The notes beneath the pieces were generated by a model, which was given only the letters and a program-made list of their open reading frames with translations, had not been told where the DNA came from and searched no databases. From assembly GCA_011365025.1 (NCBI GenBank), contig RDOF01000006.1, forward strand, positions 1 through 64,000: 64,000 bases of DNA, written 5' to 3'. Positions 53,444 to 62,301 of the stretch are shown here, piece after piece. The stretch comes from Candidatus Thorarchaeota archaeon (GTDB taxonomy: Archaea > Asgardarchaeota > Thorarchaeia > Thorarchaeales > Thorarchaeaceae). The position numbers and the translations under genes were made by a program. Within the stretch, counting starts at the first letter, position 1. Each line of letters starts with the position of its first letter.

Positions 53444-54883
53444 ATGGCATCGACTGACCCAACAAACCATGAGCATCCTGAAGCAAAGAACGCCCTCGAC
53501 AAAATCCTTGAATACTCCCTCGAAGGCATCGCCATCATAAGAGACAACAAGGTAATTGAGTATGTTAACGAACGGCTCTGTGAGATCATGGGTCGGGGAC
53601 GACATGAGCTCCTCGGCCAGCCTTTCGACAAGTTTGTCCACCATGAGAGTTCCGACCTCACTACGAAACGCTATGCAAGCAGGCTTAGTGGGGAAACAAT
53701 TCCATGGACCTATGAAGCCAAAGTGCTTCATGGTGATGGCGAAGTCAAAGATATTCGGATTCATACCTGTATCCTAACAAATGGTGAGCGCAACATCAGG
53801 ATTCTGGTACAGATTATCGACATTACGGAAGAGAAGAGGTATCAGGAAGCTCTGTCTGAGCATGAAACCCTATATCACACTCTAGTGAATACCATGAATG
53901 AAGGCCTCGGGGTCATTGATGACCATGGTATCATTGTGCAGGCGAATCCTGCTTTATGCAGAATGGTCGATTACACTGAGGAGGAACTCGTTGAGAAGCC
54001 AGTATCTGATTTCTTGACTGGGCTGACTGGAGATGAGGTATTTGGCAAGATTAAGGACAGGATTGCTGGCAAATCTGACCGATACGAAACACAAGTTATG
54101 CATCGGACTGGACGGCTAATCCCCGTGACTGTTTCGGCATCTCCTCTCCTCAAAGACTTATCCGAATACACTGGGAGTTGTGTGGTGATTGCTGATATCT
54201 CCAAGCAGAAGGCTATCGAAAGGCATTTGCAAATCGCCAGAAATCGCGCCATGCTATATCTCGACCTTATGCGACATGATATCAGGAACCACCTTCAGGA
54301 GGTTCAGGTGTCAGCTGAACTCCTTCTGCTCAGCGCTCTTGATACCTCCCAGTCTAGCCTTGTTGAGAACATTCTCAACGCCGTATCAAAGTCCAATACA
54401 ACAATCTCGACTTCGGGCGTTATGGAGGCCTTGGCGAATCTACCCATGAGGGAGCGCCTTTTGGATGAGGTCCTCTGTGAGAGCATGAAGGATGCATCAA
54501 TTCTCCTTGATGATGTTGTCATAAGCTTGTCACTTCATGCGACAAATGCACGAGTCCAGGCTGATGACTATCTGGAGCTGTTGGTATCTGATTTACTTGT
54601 CAACTCCTTCGAATACAACACTTCTGATACGAAGAGGGTTTGGGTAGAGCTTGAAGATGAGGGCAATGTCTATGCCCTCTCTATCAGTGACAATGGTCCC
54701 GGAATGCCGGATAGGGCAAAGCGTGACCTCTTCGACCCGAGTTCCCGCATTGAGGGAATCGGCTTTCATCTCGCGCATCACATCGTGGAAAAGTACAATG
54801 GGGTGATTGAGGTTCTAGATAGGGTGAAGGGTGATCCAAGTCAGGGAAAGAAGGTCAGAGTTGCCTTCCCTAAGCGAATCTAG
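53444..54883 (+). CDS. Histidine kinase with two PAS domains
   Basis: About 479 residues, soluble: no membrane span, so a cytoplasmic sensor. Two PAS domains (about 15-130 and 135-260) each end in a DIT/DIS segment (IQIIDITEEKRYQEAL, VVIADISKQKAIERHL). The DHp helix has the phosphate-accepting histidine in LDLMRHDIRNHLQEV. The ATPase domain carries the N-box LLVNSFEYNT, G1 ISDNGPGMPDRAKRDLFDP and G2 EGIGFHLAHHIVEKY. No response-regulator gene is adjacent. ATG 53444 is preferred to TTG 53432. The 280-base region before it has only a weak CCAAT-CA-ATTGG inverted repeat (53234-53245). Confidence 0.88.
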   Translation: MASTDPTNHEHPEAKNALDKILEYSLEGIAIIRDNKVIEYVNERLCEIMGRGRHELLGQPFDKFVHHESSDLTTKRYASRLSGETIPWTYEAKVLHGDGEVKDIRIHTCILTNGERNIRILVQIIDITEEKRYQEALSEHETLYHTLVNTMNEGLGVIDDHGIIVQANPALCRMVDYTEEELVEKPVSDFLTGLTGDEVFGKIKDRIAGKSDRYETQVMHRTGRLIPVTVSASPLLKDLSEYTGSCVVIADISKQKAIERHLQIARNRAMLYLDLMRHDIRNHLQEVQVSAELLLLSALDTSQSSLVENILNAVSKSNTTISTSGVMEALANLPMRERLLDEVLCESMKDASILLDDVVISLSLHATNARVQADDYLELLVSDLLVNSFEYNTSDTKRVWVELEDEGNVYALSISDNGPGMPDRAKRDLFDPSSRIEGIGFHLAHHIVEKYNGVIEVLDRVKGDPSQGKKVRVAFPKRI

Positions 54884-54974
54884 AAGTTTGGTTCAACCCC
54901 CATGACAAATCAAAACCCGTCAAGCCAAATGAATTTGCGGTTTTTTGGTTGGTGGACCTGAGTAGCATGCCCGA

Positions 54975-55143
54975 GTACATCCGGTGGCGCTGATGTACCT
55001 GAATTGGGATGTAGCTTCGGCGTTCTTCATACGCCGCTCATGGCCCATTATAAGATAGGACGAAACCTTATTAGTCGCAGGCGACTTTTACCCTTCATAC
55101 GACTGGCACCGTCCGCCAGTCAAATCACCCGTTCGAGGAGAAC
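54975..55143 (+). promoter_or_regulatory. Run of perfect inverted repeats and TATA box before the small GTPase gene
   Basis: In order: GTACATC-N10-GATGTAC (54975-54998), CGGCGT-N7-ACGCCG (55018-55036), TATA box TTATAAG (55048-55054), GTCGC-AG-GCGAC (55074-55085), GACTGGC-N7-GCCAGTC (55101-55121) and GTTC-GAGGA-GAAC (55131-55143), whose loop is the Shine-Dalgarno. The TATA position predicts a start near 55078, so the last two stems would lie in a leader of about 68 bases. The region 54884-55146 holds no gene. Operators, leader structure or an unknown small RNA are all possible. Confidence 0.5.
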
Positions 55144-55146
55144 CAC

Positions 55147-55695
55147 ATGAGTAGCAGCTACGACTATCTCTTCAAAGTCGTTGTACTAGGTGAAGGAGCT
55201 GTAGGGAAGACCGCAATCGTCACCAGGTTCTCCCATGGGTTCTTCCGTACTGACTACAAAACCACGATCGGAAGTCAGTTCGCAGTCAAGAACATCGACG
55301 TTGTGGGAGCCCGCGGCGATAATCTCACGGTGAAACTTCAGATTTGGGACGTAGCTGGCCAATCTCGCTTTCAAATTCTCCGTCCGATGTACTATCGCGG
55401 CTCAAATGGCGGTCTCCTTGTGTACGATGTAAGCAGGCGACGGACCTTCATGCTACTTGAAGAATGGCTGGACGAGCTCAGGCGGGCAATTGGCAAGGAC
55501 ATCCCGCTGGTTCTTGTGGCGAATAAGACGGACCTGCCTGACCGCGTTGTTGAGCCCAAGGAAGGCAGAGAGTTTGCGGATGCCCATGACATGCCCTATG
55601 TCGAGAGCAGTGCCAAGACCGGCGAGGGCATCATTGACATCTTTGAAGAGCTCGGCAAGAATCTGGTTCACCGACGCGAGCAAGGAATCCGATAG
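55147..55695 (+). CDS. Rab/Ras-like small GTPase
   Basis: 182 residues with all five G motifs: GEGAVGKT (15-22), switch I with Thr39/Thr40 before IG, WDVAGQ (67-72) with the catalytic Gln, NKTD (about 126-129) and SSAK. The layout is that of eukaryotic Rab/Ras GTPases and of the many Asgard relatives. A small insert (VVGARGDNL) lies between strands 2 and 3. The C-terminus (HRREQGIR) has no cysteine, so it cannot be lipidated like Rab. Expected role: a GDP/GTP switch in membrane or signalling processes; partners are unknown. The ATG follows GAGGA at seven bases. Confidence 0.9.
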   Translation: MSSSYDYLFKVVVLGEGAVGKTAIVTRFSHGFFRTDYKTTIGSQFAVKNIDVVGARGDNLTVKLQIWDVAGQSRFQILRPMYYRGSNGGLLVYDVSRRRTFMLLEEWLDELRRAIGKDIPLVLVANKTDLPDRVVEPKEGREFADAHDMPYVESSAKTGEGIIDIFEELGKNLVHRREQGIR

Positions 55696-55815
55696 TTCGC
55701 TTCTATCCCTGAATTATTCTTGGTTCCAGAATTCAGGAGACTTAAATCTGGGACTTAACATTCTTGGACTGTCATGAGGGCAAACTACTGAATGCCCAAG
55801 ACTGGTGGGGTGTTA

Positions 55816-56331
55816 ATGGATAGAAAACTACTGGGTGCTGTAGTCATTATTATCGTGGGCCTTGCCGGAATTGTGGTACTGCTGCAATTTGATACGCTCT
55901 TTCCACCCCCTCGTATCAGTATTGATAGTAATTCCGACTTCGAGGATCTTGGGTTTGAAGGCGATGGAACGGTTGAGAATCCGTATATTATCGAAAATAG
56001 AATCATCACTGTCAAGCCAGCAGATGTACTGAATTGCATCGAAATTCGTGACACCACAGCTCATTTCATCATACGAGATTGCACTCTCTCAACAGGGCTG
56101 AGTGCCACCGGCATCTATCTCCACAATGTTCAGAATGCCTTGATTGAAGACTGTAGAATCTCAAATGCATTATACGGCATTGTCGTAGACTCATCTAATA
56201 ATGTAGAAGTGCGTTCTAATAGGATCATGTACTGCACTACCGGTCTCTGGATTGTGCTATCCACGAATTACGATTACTCTGACAACACCTACATTAGTTG
56301 CAGTACCCATGAGAAGATAGATGACAGCTAG
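55816..56331 (+). CDS. Membrane-anchored right-handed beta-helix protein (NosD-like)
   Basis: 171 residues. A single N-terminal membrane anchor (LLGAVVIIIVGLAGIVVLL) is followed by a short linker (PPPRISIDSNSDF) and parallel beta-helix rungs with repeats such as NAALIEDCRIS-like (NALIEDCRISNALYGIVVDS) and NVEVRSNRIMYCTTGLWIVL. This NosD/periplasmic copper-binding-like fold usually binds polysaccharides or forms surface repeats. I use ATG 55816, which has GGTGGGGTG before it, over 55792. The protein is short, with only five or so rungs. Confidence 0.7.
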   Translation: MDRKLLGAVVIIIVGLAGIVVLLQFDTLFPPPRISIDSNSDFEDLGFEGDGTVENPYIIENRIITVKPADVLNCIEIRDTTAHFIIRDCTLSTGLSATGIYLHNVQNALIEDCRISNALYGIVVDSSNNVEVRSNRIMYCTTGLWIVLSTNYDYSDNTYISCSTHEKIDDS

Positions 56332-56337
56332 ATATTG

Positions 56338-56925
56338 CTACTCCCCTATGATGGCGTCTATATCTGCCGCCAGCATTATTTCATCATTATAGTTGTCATC
56401 AACCTTCAACCCTCTGCGCAAGATTCCAATCTGCTTGAAGCCGAGCCTCTTGTAGGCCTCCCAAGCGTCAGTATTTCTCCGCTCCACGCTGACTTGGACT
56501 ATCTCGACTCCCTGTGCTTTGAAGTGCTTGGCAATCTTGGCCATCATGTTTCTGGCAATTCCTCTCCTGTGATAGTCGTCGTGAACCACGACCTGAACAA
56601 GCTCGATTCTATGGCGTGAACCATACCACCTTCCGCGCACTCCAGTGCACACCCCAACAACTCTATCCTCCTCTAGAGCACATACACTATAGACCTCCTC
56701 TTGGCCAGGAGCTAGAAGTTCTCTCCGTTGACCAATGATTACTTCAGGGCTAGTTCCTGGGAATAGATGCACCGCTATTGACCCTGCATGCTCCTCGGAA
56801 TACTCCACAATCGTCACGGTTTCTTCGGGCAGACTATAGCCACTTCCTACGAATCGATAGGTTTTCCTTCCGAATAGTCGAGATAAGAGATTCGTTCGTT
56901 TGGAAACCGGAGCATCGTCTTGCAT
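56338..56925 (-). CDS. GNAT family N-acetyltransferase
   Basis: 195 residues. The acetyl-CoA loop is in VVVHDDYHRRGIARNMMAKI (Q/R-x-x-G-x-G/A form), with VQVSVERRNTDAWEAYKRLG as the conserved strand-helix pair. It looks like RimI-type protein acetyltransferases but the first 70 residues (FGRKTYRFVGSGYSLPEETV) are additional. The acceptor is unknown. Its start is just before the divergent gene at 56967. Confidence 0.82.
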   Translation of the reverse strand: MQDDAPVSKRTNLLSRLFGRKTYRFVGSGYSLPEETVTIVEYSEEHAGSIAVHLFPGTSPEVIIGQRRELLAPGQEEVYSVCALEEDRVVGVCTGVRGRWYGSRHRIELVQVVVHDDYHRRGIARNMMAKIAKHFKAQGVEIVQVSVERRNTDAWEAYKRLGFKQIGILRRGLKVDDNYNDEIMLAADIDAIIGE

Positions 56926-56966
56926 CCCAACTCATATCAAGGGGAACGTACCCTCCCAACAAGACA

Positions 56967-57551
56967 ATGACAAAGGCAGATGAACACTATCCGGTCAATA
57001 CAATTCCTTCCCTGGCATGGGCATTAGAACTCTATCTGAAGTCCGGTGCTCGGTACAAAGAGAAGGGCATCATTGAGGTGATTTTCCCAGTTGGCCCTCA
57101 CAAGGAACGCATGATGAAAAAAGGTGAGCATGAGATTATCCTTTGGATCTCCAAGAAGAAGATGTATCTCAGAGGGAAGTGTGACTTTGATTCGAATTGC
57201 CCTGTCAATTCAGGGAGAATCGATGCGGCTAATAGAGAGGCGGTGAAGACACTTCCCTGGGAAGACCTAAACAATCGTGCCTTCTTCAAGACAATGCGCA
57301 AATGGATTATGAGACTAGACCTAGACTTTGTTACCTTGGTTCGCGCATTAAATACAATTGCAGACAGCAAAGTCAAGTTGCCTCTTAAGACTCGATTCGG
57401 AAAGGTCTTCAACAAGTTCAATGAGTATAGGACAACGCGCTGGCCAGAGGATTTGACGCCTGACAAGCGGGAGGAGTATCTGGAAGAGGTTCTACTGCGA
57501 GTGTCCTTCTGGATTAGGGCTGCTGTTGAAGTGGGCGCTTTTATCGAGTAA
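56967..57551 (+). CDS. Conserved-looking protein of unknown function
   Basis: 194 residues. No recognised domain. It starts YPVNTIPSLAWALELYLKSG, has an alpha/beta region with EVIFPVGPHKERMMKKGEHE and a CDFDSNC pair of cysteines, and ends in long helices. I use ATG 56967; upstream in-frame codons to 56778 only overlap the antisense acetyltransferase gene. The next gene starts 40 bases after the stop. Confidence 0.55.
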   Translation: MTKADEHYPVNTIPSLAWALELYLKSGARYKEKGIIEVIFPVGPHKERMMKKGEHEIILWISKKKMYLRGKCDFDSNCPVNSGRIDAANREAVKTLPWEDLNNRAFFKTMRKWIMRLDLDFVTLVRALNTIADSKVKLPLKTRFGKVFNKFNEYRTTRWPEDLTPDKREEYLEEVLLRVSFWIRAAVEVGAFIE

Positions 57552-57591
57552 GCTTGTGATTTAGAAACGCTAAAGACCGAAGGAGCTGCGC

Positions 57592-58749
57592 TTGTATATC
57601 GCGGGATGTGACTCATCAATGATTGTTGGACTGCTAATCAACCCGATCGCAGGGATGGGTGGCCGTGTCGGTCTCAAAGGAACCGACGGCGTCATTGATG
57701 AGGCAATGAAACGTGGGGCAACCCCCGTCGCTCCCGGACGTGCGACTGAGTTTCTGGAAGCGCTGGGTCGAATAATTCGTAGCATATCTCTGGATATTCG
57801 AATCGTCACTTGTCCGGAAGAGATGGGCGCTCAAGTAGCAGCAGACGCGGGATTTGCCTGTGAAGTAATTCCCCTTTCCATAGGCGATAGAACTTCGGCT
57901 GATGACACACGAAATTGTGTTCGGGCCCTTTACGAGGCTGGGGTGAGGCTGCTTGTGTTTGTAGGTGGTGATGGCACCGCCAGGGACATCCTAGATGAGG
58001 TCAATGAGAGCAAGCTTGATGATTTAATGGTGTTAGGCGTTCCATCAGGGGTGAAAATGTACAGTGGCATCTTCGTGGTAAACCCCGCAGATGCGGCAGA
58101 GGTGGTCCGTCTTGTGGCTCAGGGCACTGCAACTTCCACGGAGTTTGAAGTGATGGATGCCGACGAAGAGGCATTTCGAAAGGACCGTTTTGTCATCCGC
58201 CTTTATGGATACCTCAGGGGCCCTTCAGTTCCTGCTCGATTTCAGGGTGCAAAACAGGCAAGCCCAGAAACTATTGATGAGGGCGAGGCACAAGAGGCCA
58301 TTGCCCGATACATCATTGACTCTATGCATCCCGAAGCGACCTACATACTGGGTCCGGGAACCACGGTGAAGAGGATGACCGACCTTCTTGAGGTTGAGAA
58401 GACCACCCTAGGTGTTGATATCTACAAAGATGGGCAAGTCCACAAGGATGTCAATGAGGCCCAGATCCTTGACATGATTGATGATTTCAGCAAAGTGTGG
58501 ATTATCGTTTCTCCCATTGGCCATCAAGGAATGCTATTTGGCAGAGGAAACCAGCAGATCAGCCCCAAGATAATTGAGAGAGTGGGACGTGACAAAATCA
58601 CAGTCATTTGCACTCCTGCAAAGCTTCGAGGCATTGAAGGCGGTACCTTAAAGGTTGACACAGGAGATCCTGCAGTAGATGAATTGCTTCGTGGGTACAT
58701 CCGAGTAATAACCGATTATAATGAAATTCGAATGGTAAAGGTCGAATAG
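57592..58749 (+). CDS. ATP-NAD kinase-like protein (COG3199 type)
   Basis: 385 residues. A Rossmann-like N-terminal part starts with LLINPIAGMGGRVGLKGTDG, followed by the signature VFVGGDGTARDILDEV (GGDGT) and the later DNA-like loop GVPSGVKMYSG, with a second conserved block TYILGPGTTVKRMTDLL. This is the predicted polyphosphate/ATP-dependent NAD kinase branch (PpnK superfamily) found widely in archaea. AGGAG six bases before TTG 57592 supports that start; ATG 57619 is an alternative. Followed within 10 bases by the SAM hydrolase gene. Confidence 0.82.
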   Translation: MYIAGCDSSMIVGLLINPIAGMGGRVGLKGTDGVIDEAMKRGATPVAPGRATEFLEALGRIIRSISLDIRIVTCPEEMGAQVAADAGFACEVIPLSIGDRTSADDTRNCVRALYEAGVRLLVFVGGDGTARDILDEVNESKLDDLMVLGVPSGVKMYSGIFVVNPADAAEVVRLVAQGTATSTEFEVMDADEEAFRKDRFVIRLYGYLRGPSVPARFQGAKQASPETIDEGEAQEAIARYIIDSMHPEATYILGPGTTVKRMTDLLEVEKTTLGVDIYKDGQVHKDVNEAQILDMIDDFSKVWIIVSPIGHQGMLFGRGNQQISPKIIERVGRDKITVICTPAKLRGIEGGTLKVDTGDPAVDELLRGYIRVITDYNEIRMVKVE

Positions 58750-58759
58750 GTGCTTAAGG

Positions 58760-59500
58760 ATGAGAGAGTTGATTGTGCTACTATCCGACTTTGGAGAGTC
58801 TGAGCATGTTGGGATTATGAAGGGTGTCATCCTCAGTCACGCTCCAGATGCTCGAATCTTGGACTTGACTCATTCGATTTCTCCTCAGTCTGTGCGAGAA
58901 GCGGGGTGGGTGCTTCTTCAAAGCTTTGAATCATTTCCTCCGGGGACAACCTTTCTCTGTGTTGTAGATCCTGGAGTGGGAACTGGTCGTGATGCGGTCT
59001 TCGTTGAAACGAGTAATTACTCATTCATTGGACCAGACAATGGACTTCTCTTTCCGGCTGCAAAGAAGGATGGTATCAGACATGTATTTTCCCTCGTTGT
59101 TGATAGCACTGCATCCCGTACTTTTCATGGTCGTGATGTCTTTGCCAAAGCTGCAGGCGCTCTAAAGAGTGGGAATCTGGAATCTGTGCTTCAAGCGGAG
59201 AAGATGAGGCTTAATGTGGACCTTGAGTTCTTCCTCCAAGGCCAGCAGGGAGAAGTCGTGAGAATTGACCATTTCGGGAATCTAGTTACCAATATTCCTC
59301 CTCTCGTGAAGAGTCGCCTCCACCTGCGCATCTCAAATCTTGACCGGACGGTGGTCCAATGTTCAACATACGCCGAAGGCCCTGAAGACGATATCTTTGC
59401 GATTGTTGGAAGTGCAGGAACCTTCGAGATTTCCGCAAAGAATGCCAGAGCTACCGACATTGTTTCGGCTTCAATTGGTGATAGAATAATACTGGAATAG
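58760..59500 (+). CDS. SAM hydroxide adenosyltransferase (DUF62 family)
   Basis: 246 residues. Splits S-adenosylmethionine with hydroxide to adenosine and methionine. Family motifs are LLSDFGESEHVGIMKG, CVVDPGVGTGRDAVFVET, the substrate loop FIGPDNGLLFPA, TFHGRDVFAKAAGAL and the C-terminal RIDHFGNLVTNIPP. Length fits. It begins ten bases after the ATP-NAD kinase-like gene, so the pair forms an operon; how the two link is unclear. Confidence 0.9.
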   Translation: MRELIVLLSDFGESEHVGIMKGVILSHAPDARILDLTHSISPQSVREAGWVLLQSFESFPPGTTFLCVVDPGVGTGRDAVFVETSNYSFIGPDNGLLFPAAKKDGIRHVFSLVVDSTASRTFHGRDVFAKAAGALKSGNLESVLQAEKMRLNVDLEFFLQGQQGEVVRIDHFGNLVTNIPPLVKSRLHLRISNLDRTVVQCSTYAEGPEDDIFAIVGSAGTFEISAKNARATDIVSASIGDRIILE

Positions 59501-59518
59501 AGCTCATTTCAAACGCGC

Positions 59519-60244
59519 TTATCCGGGGAAAAACACGCATTCCTGTTTTGCGCAGTCCCTGTTAAGATGAGAGTTCTTGCAGGATTTTGGTGCCGGCTCA
59601 GGGCCAATGTCAACTTTGAATTCAGTACGGAGTACTCGTATGGCAGCTGTGATGCCATGAAATGTCGATCTCTTGCAACATCTAATCAGCCCATCCGTGA
59701 CCATCTCTAAAGCAGCGATGGTAGTTAAAATCGATGCCTTTCGTTCTGGTCCTTTTGTTGGAGTTGAACCAAGAAAGACAGCAATGGCAATTCCAGCTCC
59801 TACACATGCACCACAGTTGCCCGCAGTTCCGCAGAATCCTCCTGGGATCTTCGCGCCTCTCCGAATGCCCTCCCGAACCATCTCGGTAGTCAGTGTTTCG
59901 CCATTTGGTCTGGTCACTGCCAGATTCTTTAAAGCTATTAGAATTGCTGCTGGAACAAGGCTATGATGCTCTGGGCCGTGGAACTTGAAGGCATGATGAA
60001 GATAGGCCTCTTCAACGATATCCACAGGATTTATGCGGTCGTTGGAGTCCGCCATTCTGTTCAACAATTCGATGGCATCTCCAGAATGACAAGCATCACA
60101 GACGAAATGCCCGCTCGGGCAGTAAATCGTTGATTTTGTTCTTTGCCCACAATAATCGCATATTTGCTCTGTTGCCTTATCGCTGTAGATTAATGTTCCA
60201 CCACATACCATGCAGGCAAACCCGTGAGAATCCTCCTTGTTCAA
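59519..60244 (-). CDS. DUF5714-like zinc-ribbon protein
   Basis: 241 residues. A zinc ribbon-like start (CMVCGG...CDYCGQ, then YCPSGHFVCDACH) is followed by the conserved part with HGPEHHSLVPAAILIALKNL, GAKIPGGFCGTAGNCGACVG and GAGIAIAVFLGSTPTKG. This matches the DUF5714 domain seen in methanogens and other anaerobes; the function is unknown. Eleven or more cysteines suggest metal or redox use. Start is divergent from the MGMT gene. Confidence 0.72.
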   Translation of the reverse strand: MNKEDSHGFACMVCGGTLIYSDKATEQICDYCGQRTKSTIYCPSGHFVCDACHSGDAIELLNRMADSNDRINPVDIVEEAYLHHAFKFHGPEHHSLVPAAILIALKNLAVTRPNGETLTTEMVREGIRRGAKIPGGFCGTAGNCGACVGAGIAIAVFLGSTPTKGPERKASILTTIAALEMVTDGLIRCCKRSTFHGITAAIRVLRTEFKVDIGPEPAPKSCKNSHLNRDCAKQECVFFPG

Positions 60245-60356
60245 GACTGCACCATCCTTGAAGATGCTAATCCTGGAATTCGTTGGGCTATTGAGACTTG
60301 TGTTATCCCAAAGTATTTTGAGAAGGCGTTATTCTGTTGCGAAAGCGTGCAGAACC

Positions 60357-60905
60357 ATGTTGCATCATACTGCGTTTGAAACCACATTTGGCTTCAGTGG
60401 AATTATCTACCGAGTAGAGGGTAGCAAGGCACTTGCGGTTCGAATATTGCTTCCTCAAAACAAGAAGTCCTTGACAACGCATTTCTCTCGCAATTATCCA
60501 TCATCCACTGCGGATGATCATCCTTTCATCCAGGAGCTTGCCAATAAGATTCAGCAATTCTTCCAAGGGGACACCTCGCCAATTTCGATGAATTACGTTG
60601 ACTCTTCTGTTTGCAAGAAATTCCAGCTTCACGTCCTTATGGAAGAACGGAAGATACCTCGCGGAATGACCTCCTCCTATGGTCGACTCGCATTAAGAAT
60701 AGGGACTCGTGCAGTTCGTGCCGTTGGTAGCGCACTTGCTAAAAATCCATTTCCTGTTATCGTGCCCTGCCACAGAGCAATCCGTTCTGATAGAACGCTA
60801 GGCGGATTTCAAGGGGGACCAGACATGAAACGTCGAATACTGGAGATGGAAGGCGTTAGCTTTGACTCAAAAGGAAGAGTCCTCTATGATGACTTTCTTG
60901 GATGA
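60357..60905 (+). CDS. ogt: Methylated-DNA-[protein]-cysteine S-methyltransferase
   Basis: 182 residues. Repairs O6-methylguanine by irreversible transfer of the alkyl group to its own cysteine. The active-site block NPFPVIVPCHRAIRSDRTLG contains PCHR, with the DNA-binding helix of TSSYGRLALRIGTRAVRAVG and GGFQGGPDMKRRILEMEG as the end. I use ATG 60357, since the N-terminal domain is then of normal size; a longer reading from 60237 adds 40 residues that overlap the divergent DUF5714 promoter. Confidence 0.88.
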   Translation: MLHHTAFETTFGFSGIIYRVEGSKALAVRILLPQNKKSLTTHFSRNYPSSTADDHPFIQELANKIQQFFQGDTSPISMNYVDSSVCKKFQLHVLMEERKIPRGMTSSYGRLALRIGTRAVRAVGSALAKNPFPVIVPCHRAIRSDRTLGGFQGGPDMKRRILEMEGVSFDSKGRVLYDDFLG

Positions 60906-61006
60906 GATTCAAACATTAAGGACATTTTTCGCAAGCGAGTATTCGCACGTACTGATTTGGTCTGCGAACTCATGCTTTTCATGATGCGTTCGAAGCTGCG
61001 CCAGAC

Positions 61007-61014
61007 TAAAATAT
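61007..61014 (+). promoter_or_regulatory. TATA box of the saccharopine dehydrogenase-like gene
   Basis: TAAAATAT is centred 27 bases before ATG 61037, the distance that yields a leaderless transcript. There is no Shine-Dalgarno upstream of that ATG, which agrees. Confidence 0.5.
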
Positions 61015-61036
61015 CTGTAAGCCCCCAACATAAGCC

Positions 61037-62251
61037 ATGGCGCGCATTGTTGTTATAGGAGGATGCGGAACTGTCGGAAGCATAGCCGTTCAGACGTTAG
61101 CATCCTATGATGATTTTGATGAGATTGTTGTAGCCGATTTGGATTACGAAGGAGCTAGGACCTGTGCGGATGAAACAGATGCCGACAGATGTTCTGCAAT
61201 TCTTGTTGATGCCAGTAATCCTCAGAACATAAGGGAGGTAATCAAGGGGGCAGACATTGTTCTAAACGTATGTGGCCCGTTTTACAAGCTCGGCCCAATT
61301 GTTCTGAAAGCAGTCATTGAATCCGGCATCGACTATGTAGATGTCTGTGATGATTTCGATGCAACAAAGAAGCTCCTAGAGATGGATGGCGCTGCTAAGA
61401 AAGCAGGCATAACTGCGCTCACAGGCATGGGTGGGTCTCCTGGAATCGCCAATTTGCTTGCCAAGTTCTGTGCCGACGCTATGTTGGACGAGGTAGATTC
61501 CATAGACATCTTACACGTTCATGGTGGCGATGTCAGGGAGGGTGCGGCTGTCATTGCTCATCGGATTCACAGCATGCTTGCTGATATTCCCATGTACCTA
61601 AATGGCAAGTTCACGACGGTCAAGTACTTCGAGGAGAGCGGGATTGCATTAGAGGAAGATGTGGACTATCCGTTGATTGGCACCTATAGGAGTTACTGCT
61701 ATCCACATCCAGAAACGATAACTCTTCCCAACTACATTAAATGCAAACGGGTAACAAACCTGGGATGCGTCATTCCTCCCGAGTACTATAATCTTATTCG
61801 CGAAGTTGTTAGACTTGGAATTGTGGCCGAAGAACCAATTGAGGTACAAGGACAGCCGGTTGTTCCGCTGGACTTTGCAATTTCCTACATCTTGAGCCAG
61901 CGGGATAGAGTTCTCAAAGAAACTGATTTTGGAGAGCAAAGGGGCTGCCTTAAGATAAGGGTTCGGGGAGCCTTGGATGGGAAACCACACGAGTACAATT
62001 TCTCCTTGGCATCAGTTGGACGGGCAATGGGTGACTCAACGGGTATTCCGGCTGCACTGGGTGCAATTCTCATGCATCGTGGAAAAGTCAAGGGGAAAGG
62101 CGTGTTGCCTCCTGAGGCATGCTTGGTGCCAATGGACCTCCTGTTAATGATGAAGGATGTCTTGGGGCTAAAGGAAGTCACAGGAAAAGGATCGCCGCTT
62201 ATCATAGAATCGATTGACCACAAGGGGAATGTAGAAACCATCGACATTTAG
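61037..62251 (+). CDS. Saccharopine dehydrogenase-family oxidoreductase
   Basis: 404 residues. The Rossmann loop is VVIGGCGTVGSIAVQTLASY, with NVCGPFYKLGPIVLKAVIES, YVDVCDDFDATK and TGMGGSPGIANLLAKF as the family core. The second half is the catalytic/dimer domain (YRSYCYPHPETITLPNY). Family members act on saccharopine, carboxyspermidine or related amino acids; the substrate is not fixed. Probably leaderless. It is followed 50 bases later by an FGGY kinase with its own promoter. Confidence 0.8.
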   Translation: MARIVVIGGCGTVGSIAVQTLASYDDFDEIVVADLDYEGARTCADETDADRCSAILVDASNPQNIREVIKGADIVLNVCGPFYKLGPIVLKAVIESGIDYVDVCDDFDATKKLLEMDGAAKKAGITALTGMGGSPGIANLLAKFCADAMLDEVDSIDILHVHGGDVREGAAVIAHRIHSMLADIPMYLNGKFTTVKYFEESGIALEEDVDYPLIGTYRSYCYPHPETITLPNYIKCKRVTNLGCVIPPEYYNLIREVVRLGIVAEEPIEVQGQPVVPLDFAISYILSQRDRVLKETDFGEQRGCLKIRVRGALDGKPHEYNFSLASVGRAMGDSTGIPAALGAILMHRGKVKGKGVLPPEACLVPMDLLLMMKDVLGLKEVTGKGSPLIIESIDHKGNVETIDI

Positions 62252-62277
62252 CATGCGCAGAACAATCTCCCGAATCT

Positions 62278-62285
62278 CATATATG
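62278..62285 (+). promoter_or_regulatory. TATA box of the FGGY kinase gene
   Basis: CATATATG is centred about 21 bases before ATG 62302, which is close for a leaderless start, and no Shine-Dalgarno is visible. If the TATA is right, an in-frame TTG at 62317 could be the actual start. Confidence 0.4.
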
Positions 62286-62301
62286 TGCGTCTGACAATTC
62301 A

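Noticed and set aside
54902..54961. 19-codon ORF downstream of the histidine kinase
   Set aside because: Too short, no Shine-Dalgarno and no sign of constraint.
56778..56966. Possible 63-residue N-terminal extension of the gene at 56967
   Set aside because: It lies antisense to the GNAT acetyltransferase and its composition (Arg/Ser/Phe-rich) is that of a shadow frame.
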